Shown here one piece after another: positions 46,096-55,398 of a stretch of DNA of 64,000 bases. Made by a program: the position numbers and the translations under genes. The DNA lies in the NCBI GenBank assembly GCA_028285545.1, contig JANQPA010000068.1:16194-80193 (forward strand), in the 5' to 3' direction. Source of the DNA: Saprospiraceae bacterium. Its GTDB lineage: Bacteria > Bacteroidota > Bacteroidia > Chitinophagales > Saprospiraceae. Every line of letters begins with the position of its first letter. Position 1 is the first letter of the stretch. Under the pieces are notes generated by a model. The model was not told the DNA's origin and did not search any database. It saw only the letters and a list, made by a program, of their open reading frames with translations.

Positions 46096-46650
46096 ATGAA
46101 CCTTGAACAAATTGTAGAACAGTGTAAATCCAGAAATGGGCAGGCGGAAAAAGAACTCTTCTTCCGCCTCGCCCCACGGGTTTTAAGTCTTTGTCGGAGA
46201 TATACACCCGATGAAGAGCTAGCGCAGGATTATCTACAGGAATGTTTTTTGACTCTTTTCAAGAACATCAAGAAATATGATGCCAAAAAGGGGGCATTTG
46301 ACCCCTGGTTTTTTCGCCTTTGCACCAACCGAATTCTACAATCATATCGGAAATCTAAAACAGAGCCAGAGATTGAATTTAGGGCAGAGGTACCTGAAAT
46401 TTCTATATCTGAGGAGTCTATCCAATCTATTTCTGAAGAACAACTACTGGAAGCTATTCGCCAGCTACCAAATGGCTATCGAGAGGTGTTAAACCTGGCC
46501 ATTTTTGAAGGTTGGACGCACAAGGAAATTGCCCGAAAATTAAAAATTTCAGAAAGTACTTCACGCTCCCAATTGGCTCGAGCAAAAAAGTTACTAAAAC
46601 GATTTCTTCAACCATTAAAGAATAAGAATTATGAAAAAAGATTGGCTTGA
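46096..46650 (+). CDS. ECF-type sigma factor
   Basis: The 184-residue protein has region 2 (FRLAPRVLSLCRRYT, DYLQECFLTLFKNIKKYD, WFFRLCTNRILQSYRK) and a region 4 helix-turn-helix (LNLAIFEGWTHKEIARKLKISESTSRSQLARAKKLL). It is the first gene of an operon with the 450-residue barrel protein; the start overlaps by 20 bases, implying coupled translation. Such pairs are typical in Bacteroidota. Confidence 0.93.
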   Translation: MNLEQIVEQCKSRNGQAEKELFFRLAPRVLSLCRRYTPDEELAQDYLQECFLTLFKNIKKYDAKKGAFDPWFFRLCTNRILQSYRKSKTEPEIEFRAEVPEISISEESIQSISEEQLLEAIRQLPNGYREVLNLAIFEGWTHKEIARKLKISESTSRSQLARAKKLLKRFLQPLKNKNYEKRLA

Positions 46651-47983
46651 AGAAAAGCTAAGAAATGACCTGGGGAATTATCCCTCCCCTATGGACTTGG
46701 AAGGGGCCTGGACTAAATTGGAAGAAGCCAGGAAGGAAAAAAAGCGTAGACTGATATGGATCTGGCGTTTTGGTGGGGTTGGTTTTCTACTAGCTGGTAT
46801 TCTGATAATATTTCAAATTAATAAGGAACCTTCAATTGACTATTTACCCATACCTCAAATCTCAAGTAAAGATGACAAGGTGATGGCTGACCATATAACG
46901 CCTAAAGATGACGCTATTATTAAGGAGATCAATACCTCATCTACTAAGGTCTTAAGTGAACCGAACATTGAACCCCTATCTGGGCCATCGACTTCCATTC
47001 AGAAGAAAGAAAGAAGTATTACCCTTAATGAGTCTACCCTGGCTAAGAATCCGTCAAAAGAAGCAAACATACCCATTGGTAAATCCCCGAACCCATTAAC
47101 TCCTTCAGAAGCAAAATACCCGGAGAATGAGCAGTTTTCATTATTGATCCCTTTACCAGTATTAAATCTTCAGTTAGAAAGGCCACTCCCTAAGCCAATC
47201 TTTTTTGCTTTACCATCCACCCCCACCAACTTAGAGAAAAGGAGGAGAAGTAAGCAAGAATTGTGGGTAGTCTTAAGCGGCACCGTGGGTTCCCACCACA
47301 GGAAACTTGGAACTAATTCTTCTGATTCGGAAATCAATACTTTAATTGAAAGGAGGGATTCCAGCGAAAGAGCATTAGAATGCTATTCTTTTTCCTTTGA
47401 TATTCGGCAAAATTTTGGATCCAATTGGTATTGGCAGTCCGGTATTCGTCATCAATTGAGTTTTGAGGTTTTGGAGGATCAGTATCAAAAAGTGAGCAGT
47501 AAAATATTGGAAGATCAGGTAACCCAGATCCTTAAGCGAGCTGATGGTACTGTAAGTGAAGTCCGGGAGGACATCACCGTTCAGGTAACGGAGACGGTCA
47601 TGAGTACGATTTACAATACCCAAAACCTAATAGAGATACCGCTGTTGATTGGCTATCAGAAGGACCTAGGTCCTCACTTTGGATTTGATGTCGGTATGGG
47701 GATGAGTTATGGTTTTATTCAGCGCAGGGAAGGTTCCATATTAGCTGGCCCTTTTTCTACAAACAGGTATCAAGCTTTGGAAGATTTAAACTATCGCCAA
47801 TCCAATATCTGGGGGGCACAATTCCAGGGTTCCGCTTATTTTGACATTGGTGATCAGTGGCAGGGTTTTGGCGGGTTTCAAGCCAAATTCTATCCAAATA
47901 TAGCAGCGGGGAATGCCAATTTTTATGAGCGGCAGTATTTTTTGAATGGGGTGATTGGGCTAAGGTTTAGGTTGGGGGAGTGA
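46631..47983 (+). CDS. Membrane-anchored protein with barrel-like C-terminus, probable sigma partner
   Basis: The 450-residue protein has a 57-residue cytoplasmic part (MKKDWLEEKLRNDLGNYPSP), one membrane helix (about 58-76, FGGVGFLLAGILIIFQI), a disordered linker and a beta-rich C-terminal domain (about 210-450, ending FLNGVIGLRFRLGE, an outer membrane beta-barrel-like finish). This is the layout of many proteins that follow ECF sigma genes in Bacteroidota. The N-terminal region may contact the sigma factor, with the barrel-like part in the periplasm or outer membrane. Confidence 0.75.
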   Translation: MKKDWLEEKLRNDLGNYPSPMDLEGAWTKLEEARKEKKRRLIWIWRFGGVGFLLAGILIIFQINKEPSIDYLPIPQISSKDDKVMADHITPKDDAIIKEINTSSTKVLSEPNIEPLSGPSTSIQKKERSITLNESTLAKNPSKEANIPIGKSPNPLTPSEAKYPENEQFSLLIPLPVLNLQLERPLPKPIFFALPSTPTNLEKRRRSKQELWVVLSGTVGSHHRKLGTNSSDSEINTLIERRDSSERALECYSFSFDIRQNFGSNWYWQSGIRHQLSFEVLEDQYQKVSSKILEDQVTQILKRADGTVSEVREDITVQVTETVMSTIYNTQNLIEIPLLIGYQKDLGPHFGFDVGMGMSYGFIQRREGSILAGPFSTNRYQALEDLNYRQSNIWGAQFQGSAYFDIGDQWQGFGGFQAKFYPNIAAGNANFYERQYFLNGVIGLRFRLGE

Positions 47984-48282
47984 GGGGTTATAATGATTGC
48001 TTTTTTAAGCTAATTTTTAAATACAAAATAAGAGCCGAAGATAATTTAAGAGAATATTTAAACCCACCGTTTTTTCGAACTCTTGAAGCTGCTTCAGAAC
48101 GAATCTTCCTTCCAAGACATAAAAATCATTTACCCTCCCTCCCCTATTCCCTGAAAATCAGTCTTCTTTCGATGGAATTGCTGTAAAATTCTTTTCTTTT
48201 AGAAAGTCAAAAAAACTGGTTTGCTAAATCATAGTTCAGTATATTGTATTTGATACCTTTTAATTGAACTATATGATAGCAT
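47984..48282. other. Intergenic stretch upstream of the resolvase gene
   Basis: A 68-codon frame (47980-48186) has no recognisable product. Nothing else is evident except A/T-rich DNA with TATTGTATTTGATACC just upstream of the resolvase gene, a plausible -7 region. Confidence 0.45.
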
Positions 48283-48888
48283 ATGATCATCGGATACGCT
48301 CGCGTCAGCACTAAAGATCAAAATCTCGCTCTGCAGATCGATGCATTAGAAAAAGCAGGATGCGATAAGGAAAATATCTTTCAGGAAAAAGTCAGTGGAT
48401 CCAAAGCAAACCGACCGGAACTCAAAAAGATGATCGGCCAACTCCGCAAGGGTGATGTTGTGGTGATCTGGAAATTGGACCGGTTGGGTCGGTCGCTTCG
48501 TGACCTGGTGAATTTAGTCACAGAAATACAAGCGAAAGGTGCCGAGTTAAAATCCTTAAACGATCAGATTGATACAACAACAGCCCATGGTAAACTGACT
48601 TTTCACCTATTTGCCGCTCTTTCGGAATTTGAACGGGATATCATTAGTGAACGAACCAGGGCGGGATTGGAATCTGCCAGAGCACGTGGCCGTAAGGGAG
48701 GTCGCCCCAAAGGACTATCTAAGGAAGCAAAGGACAAAGCGATTGTTGCTGAAACTTTATATAAGCAAGGGCAAATGAGTATCAATGAGATCTGTGATCA
48801 TTTGAGCATATCCAGAAGTACGCTTTACAAGTATCTCCGGTACCAGAGAGTAAAAATTAGCATGTACAATAAAAAAGAACCTTCTTAG
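48283..48888 (+). CDS. Serine recombinase (resolvase/invertase)
   Basis: The 201-residue protein has the N-terminal resolvase domain with the catalytic Ser in GYARVSTKDQN, plus KVSGSKANRPELKKM and IWKLDRLGRSLRDLV, and a C-terminal helix-turn-helix (SINEICDHLSISRSTLYKYLR). Tn3-type resolvases and Pin/Hin invertases share this layout. No transposase is adjacent, so this is a solitary recombinase, probably from a lost or different element. The WGR gene begins 10 bases after it. It marks the left end of the accessory island. Confidence 0.93.
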   Translation: MIIGYARVSTKDQNLALQIDALEKAGCDKENIFQEKVSGSKANRPELKKMIGQLRKGDVVVIWKLDRLGRSLRDLVNLVTEIQAKGAELKSLNDQIDTTTAHGKLTFHLFAALSEFERDIISERTRAGLESARARGRKGGRPKGLSKEAKDKAIVAETLYKQGQMSINEICDHLSISRSTLYKYLRYQRVKISMYNKKEPS

Positions 48889-48898
48889 CCCAACTGTA

Positions 48899-49231
48899 AT
48901 GAATGCTTATCTGACTCTTCAGGATATCCGGCCGGGACAAAATAGATATCGATCATACATAATAAAAATCGAAACAATTGATATCGGAAACAACCACTCT
49001 TATGTTGTCAAATTAATCTGGGGGCGTATTAGAGGAAAAAAGAGAATACTCTCCTATGTTTGTAGTAACCTGGATGAAATTAGAAGTCTTCTCAGGCCTA
49101 TTTTAAAAACCAGGCTTCGTCACGGATATCGGCTTGTCGATAAAAGTGAGAATTTTCCGGAATATGGTATTCTGGATAAGTTCCAGATTGGACAATTAAC
49201 AGATTCAAATCAACTCTTTCTATTTCAGTGA
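48899..49231 (+). CDS. Small WGR-domain protein
   Basis: The 110-residue protein contains the WGR signature (VKLIWGRIRGKKRILSYV) followed by LRPILKTRLRHGYRLVD, similar to the nucleic-acid-binding WGR domain of PARPs and some bacterial proteins. It is translated 10 bases after the recombinase. A DNA- or RNA-binding role is expected but the partner is not known. Stand-alone WGR proteins are common in mobile DNA. Confidence 0.75.
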   Translation: MNAYLTLQDIRPGQNRYRSYIIKIETIDIGNNHSYVVKLIWGRIRGKKRILSYVCSNLDEIRSLLRPILKTRLRHGYRLVDKSENFPEYGILDKFQIGQLTDSNQLFLFQ

Positions 49232-49307
49232 AGAGAGTAGCTTACTATTTATTCTTTTACTTATTTTAAGTATCTTAGTTTATATTCTCATCTTAAATTC
49301 AAAAAAA

Positions 49308-51125
49308 ATGAGGATTGTATGTTTTAAAATTTTGATTCTCATTTTCTTATCCTCAGTTAATGCTAACTGCCAGGAAATAATTGAAGATTCCCTATCCTCA
49401 GCAAAAAATAGGTATAAGAATTATTTTGCAGATGAATACCGAAGTGCAATTAAATTGGCACAGTTCTTTTTTGATTCCCTTGAAAGTACTGGTCTTATTA
49501 AAAGAGAGTTAGAAAAAATAAGTGACCTAAAAGATAGGAATAAGGTTAAGAATAGTTTAAGGAAAGTCATTTTAGCAATTGACACTATAATCAATCTAGA
49601 TGCATCAATAAATAATACTTTGATTCATTTAGATAATTTGGGAGGTAAAATCCAAACTAATAACTCTCCTATATTGAAAGAGCAATATTCTTTAACCGAA
49701 AAAAAATTTGAAGAAGATTTTCGTTTAATAAAAAGAATAGTAAAAAAAGAACTTTTTTTAGGCCTTGGAAGATATGTAATTGCAAGTGAAAATTCTGAAA
49801 TTCAGATATTGCTTCATTTTTGGAACGGGATGAAAGATAGGATAGGAAATTTATATAAAAAGGAATTAGAAGAGACTTATAACAAAAATAGAGATTCATT
49901 ACAAAGAAAAATTGATTCACTAGGGATTGTTTTTGATTCATTGGGGACTGTTTTTGATTCTTTAGGAACTGTTTTTGACTTTTTAGAGAAAAAAAATGTA
50001 GACCTATCAAAACGTAATTATGATTTAGATTCTACTTCAAATGCTAGGAATGCAGAGAATATGATTCTCCAAGAAGCTTCTGTATTATTAATACAACAGA
50101 ATAAAGATCTAGATTCTTCACTTCTCAAAAAAACTAAAGAATATTTAACGCTTGAAGAAAGATCTGAGAATTTAGACTCTATCAATAATTCCCTGACTCA
50201 ATCGGTAGATTCATTGAAAAAGGTAATAGAACCGCTGACTCAAGAAAAAAACACACTGATTAGTGAAGTAGACTCTCTTAAGGCCGAAATACCATTTTAT
50301 ACAACTCTTGCAAATCGTTCTTATAGGTATACAATCGTTGCAGTAATATTATTCATTTTATCCCTTCCTACAATATTATTTATAGTTATATCTAAGAGGA
50401 AAACAGAAAAAACAAATTTATTATTACAAGAGCAAAAGATAAGCCTAGAAAAGAAAAATACAGATCTAAATTCAACTAAGGAACAATTACAATTAAAGAC
50501 TGAAGAGCTTGATTCGTTCATTAAAGAACTCCACCATAGGATAAAAAATAATCTACAAGTTGTTGTAGGTATTTTAAAACGCCAATCCAGAAATATTATT
50601 GATCATAATGCCAGGATGTCAATACAGGATACGCTTAATCGAATAAGAGTTATGGGATTAGTTCACTATAAACTTTATGAAAATAACGATAGAGAGGTTA
50701 GTTCTATTAATGCGTCTGAATTCATAGAAAATATAGTCGAAAATGTAGTTAAAATAAATGATTTTGGTTTTGACGTAAAAAATAGATCCCAATTTTTATT
50801 TGATTTGGATGATTTATTCCTAAATATGGATAAAGCTACCGATTTAGGGCTAATTGTCAACGAATTAGTTAGCAATTGTTTTAAACATGCTTTCCAAAAT
50901 AGAATTAATAATGACAATCACACTTTAGAGGTTGTTTTAAAATCAGGCTTCAATCCAAAACTTACGATTAGGGATAATGGCCCAGGATTACCCGAGAATT
51001 TTTCCTTCGAAGAAACAACATCATTTGGAATGAAATACGTAGCTGATTTGGTGAAGAAAAGGAAATGGAAAATAAATTTTTCATCATCTAATAAGGGTAC
51101 TGCTTTTTTTGTTATTCTAAACTAA
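49308..51125 (+). CDS. Sensor histidine kinase with periplasmic coiled coil
   Basis: The 605-residue protein has a signal peptide (about 1-21), a periplasmic region with long coiled coils (about 30-330), one membrane helix (about 338-361), then a HisKA_2-type dimerisation box (ELHHRIKNNLQVVVGILKRQ, His near 409) and a HATPase (LIVNELVSNCFKHAF, RDNGPGLPENF). Three perfect heptads (DSLGIVF, DSLGTVF, DSLGTVF) come from a 21-base tandem repeat at 49914-49976, so the coil length can vary. The response regulator starts 31 bases downstream. Confidence 0.9.
   Translation: MRIVCFKILILIFLSSVNANCQEIIEDSLSSAKNRYKNYFADEYRSAIKLAQFFFDSLESTGLIKRELEKISDLKDRNKVKNSLRKVILAIDTIINLDASINNTLIHLDNLGGKIQTNNSPILKEQYSLTEKKFEEDFRLIKRIVKKELFLGLGRYVIASENSEIQILLHFWNGMKDRIGNLYKKELEETYNKNRDSLQRKIDSLGIVFDSLGTVFDSLGTVFDFLEKKNVDLSKRNYDLDSTSNARNAENMILQEASVLLIQQNKDLDSSLLKKTKEYLTLEERSENLDSINNSLTQSVDSLKKVIEPLTQEKNTLISEVDSLKAEIPFYTTLANRSYRYTIVAVILFILSLPTILFIVISKRKTEKTNLLLQEQKISLEKKNTDLNSTKEQLQLKTEELDSFIKELHHRIKNNLQVVVGILKRQSRNIIDHNARMSIQDTLNRIRVMGLVHYKLYENNDREVSSINASEFIENIVENVVKINDFGFDVKNRSQFLFDLDDLFLNMDKATDLGLIVNELVSNCFKHAFQNRINNDNHTLEVVLKSGFNPKLTIRDNGPGLPENFSFEETTSFGMKYVADLVKKRKWKINFSSSNKGTAFFVILN
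49914..49976 (+). repeat. 21-base in-frame tandem repeat
   Basis: Three units each encoding DSLG(I/T)VF lie within the kinase coiled coil. Since 21 is divisible by 3, copy-number change keeps the frame and would change coil length. Confidence 0.85.
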
Positions 51126-51156
51126 AATTAAGTGGACTAAAAAATTGCAATACTTC

Positions 51157-51912
51157 ATGGAACTTTCTACTAAACCCAGGATACTAATTTTAGATGATGA
51201 GCCAGGTGTGAGATATGCGTTTGAGGATTTTATTTTAGAATTAGGATATGACATTGTTGGATTAGCTAGTACAACTGAAGAAGCTTTAGAAGTATTTAAA
51301 AAGACTTTTCCTGATATTGCGTTGTTAGATATCAATATTGACGATCAGGAGAACGGGGGGATTGAAGTGGCTCAACAAATACAAAAAATTAGACCCACTC
51401 CAATTATTTACATAACAGGTTATGCTGAACAAAATTTTGATTATGCAGTTGAAACATTTCCTGCCAACTTCTTAGCTAAACCCATCGTAAATAAAGAACA
51501 ACTCAAGCATCCTATCGAACTGGCATTACATAATTTTTGGGGAGCAAGTTTTAGGTTTCCAAACTTAGTAGGGCATTTTGGATGGTTGCATATTAGGAAA
51601 AATTTAGAAAAAGGGTTTGATCTCAGGATACATCAAACAGATGTTAGATATGGAAAGGCATCCAATAATGATATTGAACTCTATTACGGAGAAAAAGTCC
51701 AAAGAGTTTATATTTCAAGCCAAAAATTTAATGAAACTCTTAAAGTATTACCGCCTTCCCTTTTTTTAAAAGTTAATCGTTTTCACTTCGTAAATATTAC
51801 CCATACTATATTAAGGAATAATAATGAGGTCTTTATAGAAGGCGAAGAGGAAAATATTATATTTAAGATTTCTTCAAATAATAAAAAAAATGTTTTGGCT
51901 AAATTAAGATAA
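51157..51912 (+). CDS. LytTR-family response regulator, island copy
   Basis: The ATG at 51157 is preferred over the TTG at 51145. The 251-residue product has a receiver (LDDEPGVRYAF; Asp in DIALLDINID; LAKPIVNKEQLKHP) and a C-terminal LytTR domain (about 150-251, LRIHQTDVRYGKASNND ... LKVNRFHFVNITH). It pairs with the upstream kinase. I did not find the CCATCAA repeat of the other LytTR regulon near it, so its targets should differ. Confidence 0.9.
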   Translation: MELSTKPRILILDDEPGVRYAFEDFILELGYDIVGLASTTEEALEVFKKTFPDIALLDINIDDQENGGIEVAQQIQKIRPTPIIYITGYAEQNFDYAVETFPANFLAKPIVNKEQLKHPIELALHNFWGASFRFPNLVGHFGWLHIRKNLEKGFDLRIHQTDVRYGKASNNDIELYYGEKVQRVYISSQKFNETLKVLPPSLFLKVNRFHFVNITHTILRNNNEVFIEGEEENIIFKISSNNKKNVLAKLR

Positions 51913-52150
51913 CGTTTACTTACTTTTAATTAAGTTTCCTTTCTTTTTTATCTCTTAATATAGAGAATCCAATTTCACAAGGCAATTTTTACTACTCACC
52001 AGAATTACCTGCAATTCGAGGTATAGTTTTCCATTTTTGTTCTGACAATCTATCAAAAGTAAGTTTATCTCAAACTTATAGTTCATTGACAACTGGGCCG
52101 ATATCTAAAATTAGAGGACATTTTTTTAATGAGTAAATTAATAAAGCACT
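51913..52150. other. Intergenic stretch with possible decayed coding remnant
   Basis: One plus-strand frame stays open for 68 codons (51930-52136, with segments NFYYSPELPAI and LSQTYSSLTTGPISK) but has no start codon near its beginning. It could be the remnant of a gene or chance. No RNA or terminator seen. Confidence 0.3.
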
Positions 52151-53122
52151 ATGAAACATTTATTGATGAAATTAACGATTGTTGGAATAGTAGTATTCCT
52201 GTCAGGATGTTGTGAATTATTCAATACCTGTGAAGATGACTCTCTATCAGCACAATTTAATGTCGATAAAACAGAGGTGGTGGTAGGAGAGAAAATCACT
52301 TTTACTTCAACGTCTAAAGGAACTCCGGATAAATTCGTATGGAGTTTTCCAGAAGGTAATCCTTCCAATGGAAATGGTGAATCTATGACTGTACGTTATA
52401 ATGAGCCAGGTACTTACTCAGCTTCTTTAAGTATTGAAAAAGGCGATAAGAGTGATACAAAAACAATACATGAATTGATTACAGTGACTGGGCAAAACCC
52501 CCAGGCGGATTTTTATGCTGACAAGAGAAAATTAAAAGTCGGTGAGTCTGTTATTTTCCACTCAATTTCAGAAGGAAATCCTGATAAATTAAATTGGACA
52601 TTTGATGGGGGGGTACGCCAAAATTCTAGTGACTTATCACCAAAAGTAAAATACGACAATCCTGGTGAGTTCACAGTTGTTTTGCAGGCATCAAACAAAT
52701 ATGGAACTCATACAAAGACAAAACCAGGCTTTGTCGAGGTAATACCTGAATATATCGAAAAAGTAAATGTGATTATAAACATAACCAATGAAGATGCCGA
52801 AAAAGATTGCGGATTTAATATTTCCTTGGAAAAGAATTCAATTAATCTTTATTCACGGAAAAATTGGGGAGTTTCAGGGCATTGGAAGAGAGGGCATATT
52901 GCAACTGCAAGCAGTAATGATATTTCTACAAAGAAAGTTTCCCCTTTTGGCTCCTATAGCTTTAAAATTGAGCATGCAAGTAATAATGGTCGAAATTGTA
53001 GAGTAAGTTTTGATGTCTCCGTAAATATTATAACTACATATGGTAGAACTCTTAAGGGGATAGATAGCTATTCAATTGATTGGACAAATGGACGACGTAC
53101 TATACCATTTACTCTTCTTTAA
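52151..53122 (+). CDS. Lipoprotein with two PKD domains
   Basis: The 323-residue product has a lipoprotein signal (VVFLSGCCEL) and two PKD domains (about 40-115 and 120-195, each with a VGE..TF.S.S.G.PDK..W.F pattern). The third part (about 200-323) has a pattern of paired cysteines (DCGFN, RNCRVSF) and could be a binding module. PKD domains are rigid spacers on secreted or surface proteins. It lies downstream of the LytTR regulator and upstream of the basic cysteine-rich gene, with its own terminator. Confidence 0.85.
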   Translation: MKHLLMKLTIVGIVVFLSGCCELFNTCEDDSLSAQFNVDKTEVVVGEKITFTSTSKGTPDKFVWSFPEGNPSNGNGESMTVRYNEPGTYSASLSIEKGDKSDTKTIHELITVTGQNPQADFYADKRKLKVGESVIFHSISEGNPDKLNWTFDGGVRQNSSDLSPKVKYDNPGEFTVVLQASNKYGTHTKTKPGFVEVIPEYIEKVNVIINITNEDAEKDCGFNISLEKNSINLYSRKNWGVSGHWKRGHIATASSNDISTKKVSPFGSYSFKIEHASNNGRNCRVSFDVSVNIITTYGRTLKGIDSYSIDWTNGRRTIPFTLL

Positions 53123-53156
53123 GTAGAAATTTCTAGTAATAGAATAAGAAGATGAA

Positions 53157-53184
53157 AAAAGGCTTACCGTAAGGTAGGTCTTTT
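53157..53184 (+). terminator. Terminator of the PKD lipoprotein gene
   Basis: Arms AAAAGGCTTACC and GGTAGGTCTTTT with a 4-base loop and wobble pairs lie 35 bases past the stop codon. Confidence 0.75.
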
Positions 53185-53261
53185 CTCCTTATTTATCCAA
53201 TAACTCAAAATTTTGCCTTGACCGCAAGGGATCAGGATAAATATATTAAAAAAAACATAAT

Positions 53262-54077
53262 ATGAGATTGTTGTTAATAATAATCCTTATTCTAGCTACA
53301 ATTGACTTGTCGGGTCAAGAAGTTAGAATAAAAGGGAAATCTCTTCTAGAAAAAGAGATGAATCTGTCAAGTGATTTGTTATCTGCAAGGATTCCAAGTT
53401 CCATTACAAAGAATGAAACTCATTCAATTCCGGCAATTACTTCTCAGTTAAAAAACAGAAAAGCTTGTAAACAAGTGAGAAAAAGTTTTAGATCCTGTAA
53501 GAAAGTTTGCAGGAAACAAAAAAGGAAGACTAAAAAAAATGAATGTAAGCCTTTAAAAAAACAGGCTAAGTCGTGCCGGAAACAAGCAAGAAAACAGAAA
53601 AAAAATTGTAAAAGAACATGCAAGAAAATTAAAAAAGATAAGATTAAGTTTTGTAAAAAAAACCTAAAAGGAAAGAAAAAACGAAGATGTAAAAGATCTG
53701 CAAGAAAAGAGTTTAGAAAATGTAAAAAGAATTGTAGGAAACAAAAAAGGAAGACCAAGAAAGAGGTATGCAAACAACTTCGAAAAAAATTCAAGTATTG
53801 TAAAAAACAGGCGAGAGTAGATAAAAAGGTATGCAAAGAAGAGTGCAAAGAAGAGAAAATTATTGGTTATGCAAATTGTGGCAAAGCAGTTTATTGTTGT
53901 GAATGTTATGAGAACCCGGATGATATAAAAAAATATACTTCAATTTTAGGTGCAATTGATTGTATGTTTCGAAGCTGCGAATCTAGTGCTTCAGGCGGTC
54001 GTCCAGGTGGTCGGTCGGGAGCTTTTAATAAATGCAAAAAGGAACAATTAGAAAAATTGCCAGATTATAATTATTGA
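53262..54077 (+). CDS. Secreted Lys/Arg- and Cys-rich repeat protein
   Basis: The 271-residue protein has a signal peptide (MRLLLIIILILATIDLSGQ). Residues 69-200 are an extreme basic region with two imperfect repeats of about 54 residues (69-122 and 143-197) whose cysteines are spaced almost identically: C-x9/10-C-x3-C-x11-C-x9-C-x10-C-x3-C. The last 70 residues are Cys-rich with Gly. The composition suggests a periplasmic or secreted, disulfide-bonded helical protein binding DNA, LPS or other polyanions. I do not know any homologue. Confidence 0.8.
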   Translation: MRLLLIIILILATIDLSGQEVRIKGKSLLEKEMNLSSDLLSARIPSSITKNETHSIPAITSQLKNRKACKQVRKSFRSCKKVCRKQKRKTKKNECKPLKKQAKSCRKQARKQKKNCKRTCKKIKKDKIKFCKKNLKGKKKRRCKRSARKEFRKCKKNCRKQKRKTKKEVCKQLRKKFKYCKKQARVDKKVCKEECKEEKIIGYANCGKAVYCCECYENPDDIKKYTSILGAIDCMFRSCESSASGGRPGGRSGAFNKCKKEQLEKLPDYNY

Positions 54078-54091
54078 GGAAATTTTAAATT

Positions 54092-54150
54092 CAGGTAGGA
54101 AAGCTATGGTAATTCATTCCTTTATAAAGGGGGTATAGCTTTCCTGTTTT
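54092..54150 (+). terminator. Terminator of the basic Cys-rich gene
   Basis: Arms AGGAAAGCTAT (54097) and ATAGCTTTCCT (54135) followed by GTTTT. Confidence 0.75.
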
Positions 54151-54385
54151 AAATTTTGTAACCCCTTACAAGAAAATAAAAATATAATAAGTCGAGGCCT
54201 ATGTAGTTCATTTCGACTGTTTGGAGTGTCCAAATAACGGCATCCTTACCTAAAAATTCAACAATGCTACACCATTTTGAAACAATGTTGAATTCTCATT
54301 GGTCATTAAAAATTCCCAATTTTTACGAAAAACAATAATAGCTTTATTTCATCAAAAGGAAATTTCATTAATTAAAAAACTCAAT

Positions 54386-55171
54386 ATGATATACTATAAT
54401 AACCAATTTTCAAAGAATATTTCGAGAAAGAGATTTCTGTATATGGCTGCTGCTTTGTTGCTTGCTGGAATAATTGTTTTTAATGGTGTTAAATTCATAG
54501 ATGAGCCCGTAGAATATTTAAACATATTATCATTTCGCCTCAAGAAAGAAGCGACTAAAAATCCCGATAAGTTTAAAATTCCTGTTGCAGATGGCGAACC
54601 AATCGAAAACCTTTGTGAATGTAGTTGGGGGGAAGTGATGTATGTGAATAGACGACACTCAACAGATCCATTTATTTATATAACCTTAATTTCTGGAGTG
54701 ACTAAGCGTGTTTCAAACAGCCAAATTCTACAAGAAATAAAAAAGAAATCTAATTCTAAAAAAAGTAAAATTACCCAAAAAGACATAGAATCTTTATTTG
54801 GCGGTTATGCAGAATGTTGCATATTTAAATTCAGGAAAAATGAAGAGGGCACATATTTTTATAATGTGGCCTACATGCTTGGTGATATAGATAAAAAAGA
54901 ATATGATAATACAAGGAATGGCTATAGAAAATTCGAAGTTGTAGATGTGAAAAAAAATGGGAAGATACGTAAGAAAGTTTTCCGTCTAATAAGTGAAGCT
55001 GCAATATCAGCGATCAAGGATATATTGAAAAATAAAGAAGCTGCAATCTATCAAACCCAGCAGGCAATCAGTGAAAATGGCTCTACTTTAGATTTAAATA
55101 AAAATCCAGTTTTAAATAGAAAAAGACAAAATGTTGAAAACATAATTAGCAAAAATATCCCTATTGAATAA
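54386..55171 (+). CDS. Membrane-anchored protein of unknown function
   Basis: I choose the ATG at 54386 because the frame's first codon, 54299, is TTG and the resulting extension is uncharacteristic. The product has about 261 residues with one N-terminal membrane helix (RFLYMAAALLLAGIIVFNGV, about 19-37) and a soluble part containing a CxC (LCECSWGEV) and CC (AECCIF) pair. The middle is Lys-rich (KKKSNSKKSKI). It lies within the island, 309 bases after the Cys-rich gene. I do not recognise a family. Confidence 0.6.
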   Translation: MIYYNNQFSKNISRKRFLYMAAALLLAGIIVFNGVKFIDEPVEYLNILSFRLKKEATKNPDKFKIPVADGEPIENLCECSWGEVMYVNRRHSTDPFIYITLISGVTKRVSNSQILQEIKKKSNSKKSKITQKDIESLFGGYAECCIFKFRKNEEGTYFYNVAYMLGDIDKKEYDNTRNGYRKFEVVDVKKNGKIRKKVFRLISEAAISAIKDILKNKEAAIYQTQQAISENGSTLDLNKNPVLNRKRQNVENIISKNIPIE

Positions 55172-55213
55172 ATCATTCTTTTAGCGCAAGGCCTTGGTGC
55201 GTTTGTGTTCTTG

Positions 55214-55250
55214 CTAGTTTTCCTAGTGGGAATCCACTAGGAATCTAGTT
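55214..55250 (+). terminator. Terminator of the 54386-55171 gene
   Basis: TTTTCCTAGTGG and CCACTAGGAA arms around a GAAT loop, then CTAGTTTTT, 43 bases past the stop. Confidence 0.85.
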
Positions 55251-55398
55251 TTTACTAAAAGAATACACCACCAATTTTTTCTAGCCATTCTGTAATAATC
55301 AATTTAGCGAAATTTCTTCGTAATACTCGCAAACGTACCTGAAAGACATAGCTAGCTAGCATTGTATTTACTTAAATTTTTTAACAAAAACTAATGCT

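Noticed and set aside
47980..48186. 68-codon frame after the barrel gene
   Set aside because: It overlaps the stop of the previous gene and has no recognisable composition or domain.
51930..52136. Open frame without a start codon, treated as a gene
   Set aside because: No start codon or homology known; at most a decayed remnant.
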